A stretch of 64,000 nt of DNA from Symbiodinium natans (Eukaryota > Sar > Dinophyceae > Suessiales > Symbiodiniaceae). Below the pieces are notes generated by a model. The model did no database searches, had not been told where the DNA came from, and was given only the letters and a program-made list of their open reading frames with translations. The DNA lies in the NCBI GenBank assembly GCA_905221605.1, contig CAJNDS010000039.1, positions 53,501-117,500 on the forward strand. Reading direction: 5' to 3'. The translations under genes were made by a program, and so were the position numbers. This document shows, one piece after another, positions 26,401-32,500 of this stretch (the stretch's first letter is position 1; each line of letters opens with the position of its first letter).

Positions 26401-28729
26401 AGGATGTCTCAGGGTGTGGACTCGAAATGATAAATATATTTGTATATGTATGTGTATATGTATATATACACATTTAACCACACACGAAATCCAAATCAGG
26501 ATTTCTTAGGGTATGGCTTCGTAGTACAAGCTCCCAATTCAACTTCATCACGAATGGCCTTTCCAACCCGGGTCATGGGCGAGCTTTTGTATGTGTATAT
26601 CTACCCAACACTCGCTTGGACTTGTGAGAAGGGCCATCCGTTCCTGTTTGCAGCTTCAACTGAGCCTCTCACTTCCACAAAACCAAGGCTTCAGATGTTT
26701 TGCACCAGTGAAGATACGAAGATCTGCCAGGAACTGACCGAGGTGGAGGCGGCCTTGGCAGCACTGGGCGCGCAGGACCGGGACAAGAGACTTTTCCCCG
26801 GGTCATTGGAGTTGAATTTTGTGTTCCTGGCGGCCGCGGGTTATACAAGTTCGGTGAGGGTCAGAGGCAGAGGCAGAGGCCGAAGATCCAGAAGATCCTC
26901 CAATAGTCAGGAGAGTGCGGAGGTTGTGACTTTTGCCATGTGCAGGCTGTGGCCGTGGCCGTCAATCCGGCCAAGGACGGAGCCACGCCGGGAGTGGTTA
27001 AGACACCTAAAGAGACCAACAACAATTAAGATTCTAAATCGACCATGCTTGACGTGGCCCAGGATGGTCTTTGGGCGTGGGTCACGCCCGAGAGCCTGTC
27101 CCCAACAACGTTGCGTTCTGAGCTGGCGAAGACCCTGCCAGTGCCTTATACGGGAGCTGCCAACAGCTGTCAAGTCTCTTCTTTTCGTCCTTTCCCACTT
27201 CCCCTGCCGTGGCACGGATCTGTATCCAAACGCAAGTCCGACAAGTTGCTCACTTGCAATCTTGCGTTAGTACTTCCCGGGGCCTCGACGGTGACGCCCA
27301 GGCCGCAGTACATGGTTCCGACCAGGCTGTGCTCGTTGGCATTAGTCGGAAGCGCAAGAATCTTTGTTTTCGGTGTCTGTGTGCAGTGTGCAAGACTACA
27401 AGATGGCACTCTCCAGGATTACAGCCCTGGAGAAGTTCCCCTTGAACCCAAATGGCAAGGCGCTAGAGGGAAGCGGAACAGATGCAGCTATAAGAAGGTC
27501 GTCGTATAGAGTAGGAACGGCATAATTCAATCTGGCACCTTAAACGCAAAAAAGAACATGTTGTGTTCCAGATCGACAAATCGCGGCTGCTCACCGACAA
27601 CAGCTCCGAGGCCAGCGGTGTTGCCCTCGAAGGAGTCGGAGGTTTAAGTGAGGTTTTGGCCGGTTTTGGCTACAATGGTGGCCATGGCATGGGTTGGCTT
27701 GGTACCTGTGAGCTTATACTGCCCTGTGAACTCGTACGAACTGATTGTTGTCATCCACAAGGCATGCCATGACCGAATGGCCAGAGGGCATAGCTGCAGT
27801 GATAGTGCAGGATAGTGCAGGGGTGAGGCGATTTGCGGAGATTTTGGAGCAGACGCAGAGGGAGACGAGGGATGTCTGCAGGTGTAATAAGGGCACGGTG
27901 TTTGGTTCCGGAATAGCTTCTGAGGCTCGAAGTATGAACGCATGCAGGGTGCTTGTTGATAGCAGTTGCTTTGGGCACCAGTTTCTGTGCAAAAGTGCTC
28001 TTTATCGCAAGGTGTGCACGGAAGGCCCCGTCGTGGAGCCTCAGTCGCCGCTGGAGCATCGCCTCTGCGCAAGACGCACAGACCAGTTGAAACTGCGCTC
28101 CGTGATTCCGTGATTCCGTGCACTTTTGCAGCCTTTCAGCTCGCATATGAGGCCACAGCGGCCGCGGTGCTTGGACTGGAGAGCTTGGGGCATGGCCCTG
28201 AGCGATGGCAATATTGAGCTCATTCTGCTGCTATGTGCTGCAGTGTGCTGCTGCTGCTGTGTGCTGCAGCGGCTTTACGTTACACGCCAGAAGGCGGAAG
28301 GCGGAAGGCGGAAGGCGGAAGGCGGAAGGCGGAAGGCGGAAGGCGGAAGGCGGAAGGCGGAAGGCGGAAGGCGGAAGGCATTGCATGCGCTTAGACGCTG
28401 CAGGGTCACGGCAGACTTGCGCAGCGCCAGCAGCCAAGCGCTCGCCATGCAAGCCCCTGCGCTTCTTTGCAGCTTCTTTGCAGCCTTTTGAAGCTTGACC
28501 GCTCGGTGCGCATGGTGACACTGGAGGCGGGCATGACTTCACTGAAGGCAGTGCTGCTGTCACAACAGCTGCGGGACATAGGCATGGTCCGTTGTGGGGT
28601 CGCAATTCATGCCTTGGGGAAGTGCTTTCAATTGCTTTTGGCACGCTTTGTCGAGGTCTCACAGTACCACTCTCCAAGTTGTACGAGCTGCAAACTGTGA
28701 GGGCTCTGGCACAGCACCTGGCCATGCAG
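587..28729 (+). CDS. Multimodular nonribosomal peptide synthetase, (A)-T-C-A-T-C-A-T, about 60 exons
   Basis: An NRPS activates amino acids as adenylates (A), loads them on the phosphopantetheine arm of carriers (T/PCP) and joins them in condensation (C) domains. Seen in order: A10 motif and carrier (587-1280), C1 (1330-4324), A1 (5649-12754), T1 (12814-13452), C2 (13904-about 19974), A2 (20446-about 27620), T2 (28132-28729). Nearly every family motif is present and intact, and exons join in phase without frameshifts, so this is a working gene model rather than a pseudogene. The gene enters from the left, since its first A domain is only a tail. It may continue into the membrane/hexapeptide region after 29.5 kb. 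The 5' end, the true stop and a few linker exons (for example 4325-5648) were not located. The number of modules outside the window is unknown, so the product cannot be given. Confidence 0.88.
960..1280 (+). CDS. Peptidyl carrier (T) domain of module 0
   Basis: Two exons: 960-1001 (helix 1, ending LGRK before a GC donor) and 1114 onward (acceptor GAG|GTG). The second carries FFALGGHSL; the serine codon at 1153-1155 is the expected phosphopantetheinylation site. It continues through [18 protein letters not shown] and [10 protein letters not shown], the usual helix 3-4 of a PCP. The same exon runs on through an Ala/Pro-rich linker into the start of C1 and ends at 1425 with a GC donor. Confidence 0.9.
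1330..4324 (+). CDS. Condensation domain C1 (module 1)
   Basis: Forms the peptide bond between the T0-bound donor and the T1-bound acceptor. Exons: the end of 1114-1425 (C1 motif region, [12 protein letters not shown]), 1617-2113, 2215-2356, 2715-2834, 3661-3900 and 4007-4324. The first catalytic exon holds [14 protein letters not shown] (C2 motif) and HHVSADLWS (C3). Both histidines and the aspartate of HHxxxD are present, but the usual following Gly is Leu. Exon 3661 begins [13 protein letters not shown] and continues AGYFANPL, the C5 region. The last exon has the C-terminal helix ending LPLF. Donors here are GC, GT and GA: 2834|GA to 3661 restores [10 protein letters not shown], a good example of a GA donor. 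Phase is kept at every junction. Confidence 0.9.
4325..5648 (+). other. Non-coding or unrecognised stretch between C1 and A1
   Basis: 1.3 kb between the last C1 exon and the first A1 exon. A C-to-A linker exon (usually ending near a Trp-Asn motif) is expected here but I could not identify one with confidence. A frame near 4617-4650 ([10 protein letters not shown]) is a weak candidate whose phase does not fit the next exon. No repeats of note. Confidence 0.5.
5649..12754 (+). CDS. Adenylation domain A1 (module 1)
   Basis: Activates an amino acid with ATP and loads T1. Exon model: 5649-6074, 6159-6239, 6726-6750, 6868-6891, 7370-7446, 7533-7567, 7625-7697, 7759-7801, 7864-7919, 7979-8038, 8241-8306, 8522-8567, 10925-10968, 11157-11222, 11355-11414, 12084-12158, 12230-12283, 12347-12408, 12544-12601, 12696-12754. 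Motifs: A2 region [15 protein letters not shown]3 [12 protein letters not shown] (split over two exons), A4 FDAPICEIW, A5 [10 protein letters not shown]6 LPIGRPV, A7 [11 protein letters not shown]8 [10 protein letters not shown] then [15 protein letters not shown]9/A10 RLPRYMWPEL and RTGK-VDRKALP. The phase fits almost every junction. The piece between 8038 and 8241 looks about 15-20 residues short, so one exon may be missed. A provisional Stachelhaus reading is D-A-C-F-V-V-F-I-G, which I cannot match to a known substrate. Confidence 0.88.
6332..6421 (+). repeat. (GGA)n microsatellite, about 30 units
   Basis: Nearly pure GGA repeat inside the intron between A1 exons 6159-6239 and 6726-6750. 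It creates spurious poly-Pro, poly-Ser and poly-Leu frames on the - strand. Confidence 0.95.
6897..7352 (+). repeat. Long (CT)n/CCCTCT-rich polypyrimidine tract filling an intron
   Basis: About 455 bp of C and T only (mostly CTCTCCCC and CTCTCTCC variants) with rare G. It fills the intron 6892-7369 that follows the 24-nt A3 micro-exon. Translations rich in Leu/Ser/Pro (+) or Glu/Arg (-) are artefacts. As a polypyrimidine tract upstream of the acceptor at 7369 it may aid splicing (inference). Confidence 0.95.
8568..10924 (+). other. Large intron inside A1
   Basis: 2.36 kb between the exon ending [12 protein letters not shown] and the exon starting [14 protein letters not shown]. The phase fits directly (1 nt + 2 nt), so no exon is needed here. 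It contains a loosely repetitive block near 10380-10630 built on AGAGTGCCC / CCCAGAGT elements. I saw no gene. Confidence 0.6.
11869..11938 (+). repeat. Short tandem repeat, about 8 bp (CCCCACTG / CCAACCAC)
   Basis: Runs of CCCCACTG copies grading into CCCAACCA copies, within the intron between A1 exons 11355-11414 and 12084-12158. The same intron has C-runs near 11692 and 11802. Confidence 0.8.
12814..13452 (+). CDS. Peptidyl carrier domain T1 (module 1)
   Basis: Split over exons 12814-12853 ([13 protein letters not shown], helix 1), 12955-13004 ([16 protein letters not shown]), 13124-13178 ([18 protein letters not shown]) and 13393-13452 ([20 protein letters not shown]). The serine codon of LGGTSL, 13137-13139, is the phosphopantetheine site. 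Junction phases are exact, e.g. TTC AC|G CTA. Donors are GC, GT, GT and GT. It accepts the residue activated by A1 and is followed by C2. A (CT) tract at 12891-12932 precedes the second exon. Confidence 0.9.
13904..19974 (+). CDS. Condensation domain C2 (module 2)
   Basis: Exons: 13904-13976 ([12 protein letters not shown]), 14071-14135, 14266-14309 (HDVLRSNLL), 16155-16255 (VFVQWIDL...WLVEEVQRY), 16303-16368 ([17 protein letters not shown]), 16480-16524, 17102-17133, 17207-17252, 17701-17763 ([12 protein letters not shown]), 17897-17947, 18096-18218 ([17 protein letters not shown]), 18361-18398 ([11 protein letters not shown]), 18556-18588, 18686-18734, 18817-19008, 19205-19273, 19593-19619, 19786-19812, 19882 onward. 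The catalytic HHxxxDG is assembled across a 577-nt intron: MHHA from 16480-16524 and [10 protein letters not shown] from 17102. The C5 region GYFVNTVLF is also assembled across an intron. Two exons of 27 nt occur near the end. Nearly all junctions keep phase. The segment upstream of 13904 (start of the C fold) was not identified. Confidence 0.87.
15320..15390 (+). repeat. Decamer tandem repeat GTGCARCGCA
   Basis: About seven head-to-tail copies of a 10-bp unit (GTGCAACGCA or GTGCAGCGCA) inside the C2 intron 14310-16154. Confidence 0.9.
15630..15692 (+). repeat. Octamer tandem repeat AAGGCCCC
   Basis: About seven copies of an 8-bp unit in the same intron as the decamer repeat. Confidence 0.9.
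20379..20423 (+). repeat. (GA)n tract
   Basis: Purine run of GA dinucleotides with an A9 interruption, just upstream of the acceptor that opens A2 (20445/20446). This is opposite to the pyrimidine-rich tract expected next to a 3' splice site. Confidence 0.85.
20446..27620 (+). CDS. Adenylation domain A2 (module 2)
   Basis: Exons: 20446-20529 ([14 protein letters not shown] linker), 20598-20651, 20723-20782, 20880-20933, 21016-21160 ([17 protein letters not shown]2), 21209-21345 ([21 protein letters not shown]3), 21413-21507 ([13 protein letters not shown]4), 21624-22087 ([15 protein letters not shown]5; [16 protein letters not shown]6), 22332-22439 ([10 protein letters not shown]7; MYKTG), 24884-24969 ([17 protein letters not shown]8; KVRGFRI), 26731-26769, 26946-26996, 27063-27140, 27309-27325 (17 nt, YMVPT), 27417-27459 ([10 protein letters not shown]10), 27572 onward (IDKSRL). 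All junctions keep phase. Aligned without gaps to the GrsA Phe pocket, residues 235, 236, 239, 278, 299, 301, 322, 330 and 331 read D,G,Q,T,A,A,A,V,V. Asp235 supports an alpha-amino acid substrate; which one is unclear. The 3' limit is approximate. Confidence 0.92.
22890..23655 (+). repeat. Degenerate tandem satellite cluster (units about 100-220 bp)
   Basis: A CGCTTCTTTAAGCCGTGCA box recurs near 22893, 23110, 23231 and 23373, with diverged copies near 23532 and 23631. Each copy is followed by one to three sub-repeats of about 60 bp based on TTTTTCAAAGCATATGAACG and GATTGAAACCCATCATGC, and by C- or G-runs of up to 14 nt. Copies differ by substitutions and small indels. Confidence 0.85.
24058..24430 (+). 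repeat. Diverged tandem duplication, about 185 bp
   Basis: Segment starting at 24058 (TTAAAGAGGGCCCCGAAAAC) recurs at 24243 in diverged form (TTAAAGCGGGTCCTGAAACA). Both copies share the CCCCTTTGCCGGATTGATCA box (near 24116 and 24297) and end in a GGGCCAGGACAT box, with another such box near 24431. Confidence 0.75.
24341..24368. other. Perfect 10-bp inverted repeat (hairpin), 8-nt loop
   Basis: TAACACGAGA at 24341-24350 is the exact reverse complement of TCTCGTGTTA at 24359-24368. It lies within the second copy of the 185-bp duplication. No U-run follows, and in this intronic setting it is not a bacterial terminator. Confidence 0.8.
25008..25162 (+). repeat. Purine-rich (GGAAGG)n/(GA)n tract
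   Basis: Almost all G and A, built from GGAAGG and GAGAGA units, immediately downstream of an A2 exon. Confidence 0.9.
25288..25515 (+). repeat. Perfect tandem duplication of 114 bp
   Basis: 25288-25401 and 25402-25515 are identical as read, each running from TTATGTGCTCTATCCGTATT to ATCTTTGGAAAAG. Identity of the copies implies a recent event or gene conversion. Confidence 0.95.
28132..28729 (+). CDS. Peptidyl carrier domain T2 (module 2)
   Basis: Exons about 28132-28180 ([13 protein letters not shown], helix 1), 28527-28581 ([18 protein letters not shown]) and 28656-28729 ([18 protein letters not shown]). The phosphopantetheine serine is TCA at 28539-28541. The usual GGxS is AGMTS, so the first glycine is lost, but the helix 2 pattern is normal. 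The junction 28581|28656 restores an in-phase GGT codon across a GC donor. An exon between helix 1 and the serine loop was not found. What follows is the membrane/hexapeptide block, not another C domain. Confidence 0.83.
28292..28379 (+). repeat. Heptamer tandem repeat GGCGGAA
   Basis: About twelve pure copies of a 7-bp unit inside a T2 intron. It keeps an open frame in all three phases (EGGRRKA-type peptides), which is an artefact. Confidence 0.95.
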
Positions 28730-29558
28730 GAGGAGCTAGTTACGGGAGTTCCACAGCGGTAGCAGAAACACGCCGCACAGATCACACGTTGCTCAGAGTT
28801 TCCACATATAGACGTGTTAATGCAATGGCGCTGTTGCAGATTTTCGAAAGCGATGTTTAAAGCTTAAAGTGCAATCCGATGTCGGAGGAAGCAGTCCTCG
28901 GTGTGAGTGAGGCGAGATTGATGCTGGATGCTCCTTGTCAGATCCGTTGTCAGCCTGTCAGCTTGCGACAGCGTGAGGATGTGGAGCCTGGCCGGAGTGG
29001 TCAAAGGTGCGACCTTTGCCTCAGTGCTCAGAGAAGCTGCACAGGCCCGAGCAGTTCAGAGGAAGCCAATGAGCATCGATGAGCGTTTTGGATGCGTTTG
29101 CCGCACCAGGGCTCCTCCGTTCGGTTGCTATGTTTTGCTGGCGGCTTGGTGTGTGGGCCCGCAACCAAGCCGAAGGGCTTTGCCAGTAGCATTGATTAAA
29201 CCCTTCTCAGCCCAAAGGAAGAGCCTGAAAAGCTGCGAATCAGCTGAACTGCCCAGGTTTGGATCAGCGGTGTGGTCATTTGGCCTGCCATGCTGCCCCT
29301 GAAACTCTCGAGCAATCTGGCCTCATGCTCAGTTCAGTTCAAAAGACAAGGTTATCCGCCCGACAGGAGTTTTTGTACTTCTGGCTGATATTGATTATAC
29401 GCGACGAACTCCCAGGCGCGAGGACCAGGAGCAGCTTGGGCGCTCTGCTTTCTGGTGCCGGAGCCTTGCATGTCAGTGGCATGCATGGACGGATGGATGT
29501 TTGCTCGTGCCGTTCTTCGCACTCCGTGTTCTGTCTAATATGCAGTGTCCCTCTTGAG
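28730..29558 (+). other. Gap between T2 and the membrane exons
   Basis: About 830 bp. The phase at 28729 (0) and the leading single base of the exon at 29559 do not fit, so at least one linker or transmembrane exon is missing here. A hydrophobic frame around 29115-29150 (FGCYVLLAAWCVG) is a weak candidate. Confidence 0.45.
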
Positions 29559-32500
29559 GCTTGTTGGATACCCGCTCTATCTCCTGCTGATGGTCCTCCT
29601 GGCCACTCAAGGGATAGAAAGCTTTGCGCTCGCCTCTTTCGCAACTGGATACTATTTTTTTAGATATGTCTTAAGAAAGTAGGACGGAACCTCGGCTGAA
29701 CTTCGCTTGAACGGTGGCTCGGAGGTGATCTGCACAAAGTGGCTGCTCATTGGCAAGTACCGAGCAGGCCCTCTGCCACCCCCCCCCCCCCCGATTGCCT
29801 GCCAGCTCTTGCCTGTGTGATCCTGTGTGCGAACTCTGAGAGCTTTTGAGAGGAACGATTCCGGTGAACTCCTGGGCCTTCTTGAGGTCGTGGGCGGTGG
29901 CCCCTTGGACTTGGATTGCGATGTCCTGGTCATCTGCGTGAGAAGAGTGTCCAAGAGTGTGTGCACGACGAGACGCTGCAGAGGACCGGCTGTTGGTGTT
30001 TGTGAACGAGCTCTGCCTCGGAGCCTTTCGAGGGGGTCCGGTGTACTTCGCGTACCTGCGCGCGCCCGGGCCACAATGCACACGCTTTGAATCGTGGCCT
30101 TGCCGAGCCTTGTATCGACACAACGTCTTCAGCTCTCCGAACACCGGGTGGCAGCGAATTTCTGTGTGAACTATGTGCAGTTCTTGTGTTGTGCTATGCC
30201 GCCATGCGCAGTGCGCGCGGCCTCCTTCGCTGAAGCTTCTTGTGGTTTGAGCTTCAGGCTTGGTTTGAAGGCCACCGGCTACTGCCGCATTGACACGCGC
30301 TACGTCTCAGAGTCATGGCCCCAATGTAATGCGCAGGTCCTTGAGTTCCGAGAGCAGGTTATAATGCGCTTTTTAGATCACCAGGTTCGACCTGATCGCC
30401 TTGGGGCGCTGCTGCGTTGTGGCCGAGGGCGCCAAGCTACGCCCTGCTGCTGCCGAGGCCACACAAGACGCCCACTCAACAGTCTCGGACATCAGCACAC
30501 AGCACTATCGGGGCCGAAGATCACACAATGCACATAACATCAACTCAGTTCACACATGGTAGGCTGGGGAGCTGCAGCTGCGGCCGCTGGCTTTCGGCGA
30601 CCACTGCGCTGTGGGAGAGAACGCCGCTGCGAGCTCAGATGTCAGGGCACGTGCGCTGATGGATCTCCCGGCAAGAACCAAAGACTTCGCACTGCCGTCC
30701 AGCTGCAGTTCTTCAGACGCACAGCGGCCTGCACAGCAATTACCGTCGATTGCCAAATCGAGGTAAGAGTCCGAGGGGCACCTGATATAGCCGCTACAGT
30801 ACAGCCGTTTTGCCACAGCCGCGCAGGATTCAGTGAAATTCAGGCACTCACGCAGTCGCTCGTGCGCCGATTCATTCTGTTTCATAGTTACTCACTGTTG
30901 TAGAGGCATGTGGAGTGTAGAGGCTGAAGGTGCTCATTGGCCCGAGGTTTGCACTGCTGGCTGCGCAGCTGGCGACAATGTGACCCTACAGCCTTTGCCC
31001 CTTGGTGCAGGACACGAGGTTCTCATCACATGCTATCACATGCTGCTATCATGTACTATCACGTGCTATCACACTGCTGTTGTGACCGTCGTGCCTCGTG
31101 ATGTCGCTCCAAGCGCCTCATTCCTTAGGTCCATGTTGTCCGGCCGTACCGGTCGCACGTTGCCCGACGGCTCGGTGGGGGCCCTTGAGTATGCAGGGGA
31201 TTGACAAGTGTTGCGGGGACCAGCCTTTGTGAGAGAGAGCGAGAGACACCCCACAAAAGGAATAAAGTCGAAAGAAGCCACGAGAGCGCACAAAGACGGC
31301 ATAAGACATCTCTGCCTCACGCGCAAGTAGCCCTAGCCCCGTTCCCAAGCAACTGCAGCCCCCTGTACATATCAACGTCCTTCTTGGCACCTTAAGTGGC
31401 GTCTGCCATCTCCCCGAGGTGTGGAAGGGCGCTTTGTTGGTGCAGTCGAGGCAGCAGCCCATTCGCGTGCCCGTAGGGTTCCTTTGCCGGGATCTCGGAG
31501 GAACTCAGAGAGAGCACAGCTCTGAGGGTTTCCTCACGGTTTCCTCCATTTCCTCCTCCGGGCTCATGAGAGTCATACAGATCAGAACATCAGGTCATGA
31601 TCTTCTCGGGGACGTCTTTGCTTTGCTCCTCACCCTCTTCCTGCAGCCGCTTGGGCGATCTGAAGATTTGCAGGGACTGTGAGAAACCTCGGATTCGCAG
31701 GCTATGCTTCCCACATCTTCTCACGTCTTCGCACAACTTCTTCTCACGCTTCTCACGCCTCTCACACCCCTCCTAGACAGTGTTGGCCGAGGACGGGCTG
31801 CAGCTTGGGCGCCTACTGCGTATTTGGCCTGCTAGCGGAGGCTCTGAGCGGCTAGGAAACGAAAGCCCCCAAAGGCTCGAAGGGACTTGAAGGGACCCCC
31901 GAAGCGGAAGCTGAGGGATGGGGAAGCGGATGGAAAAAACGGATGGGGAATCGGGAGAAGCAAAGTGAGGTCTTTGTGGGGAGTGTCAGTGTTCGGCGAA
32001 TCCGCTGCATTCCGCATGTCCAATCTTCTGTCATCTTTATGTATAACATGCAGCTCCTCCAGATTCTGAAAGGCCCAAGGCTTCGGCATCAGCGACCCTT
32101 GGCGCTGGCAGGCGCTGAAGCTCGCGGAAGCAATCGCGTCTGCCCCTTCTGAGTCCCCCTTTGTGGTGTCCACAGGCCGAGCCGGAAGGCTTCCTCTTTG
32201 CAGCGACGTGGCTGCTGTTCGGTCCGCCAGTAATGGCCCGCCTCCAAGACGAGCCTGTTTAAGCACATGTAGAAGAAACGTCCCAAAGCAACCAAAGCAT
32301 GAGGGCAAAGACGTAAAGAAGGCCGGTAGTCTTGTGTTCACACGTTCGCACGTTCGCTCACTCGGCGGACCCGGCCTCCTCATCTTTTGCTGACACCTCT
32401 CTCCACACCAAGATCCCTTCCAGGAATCCTCACTGTTCAGTGTTATCCGTGCCGTTCCCTGTACAGATACTCCAAGCTTTCTAGATTCCCTGCCTTCCCA

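Larger units (their letters stand above)
24970..26730 (+). other. A2 intron with AT-richer island and tandem repeats
   Basis: 1.76-kb intron between the FRI and [12 protein letters not shown] exons; phase 0 on both sides. It holds a GGAAGG-rich purine tract (about 25008-25162), a 114-bp perfect tandem duplication, and an AT-richer part (about 25250-26540) with recurrent CTTAGGGTGTGG-like boxes near 26189, 26260, 26338, 26411 and 26507. I saw no gene. Confidence 0.65.

Noticed and set aside
587-28729. Reading the NRPS as a frameshifted pseudogene or bacterial contaminant
   Set aside because: Apparent frame breaks coincide with AG acceptors and GC/GT/GA donors, and splicing restores both motif and phase at dozens of junctions; a bacterial gene would not have this.
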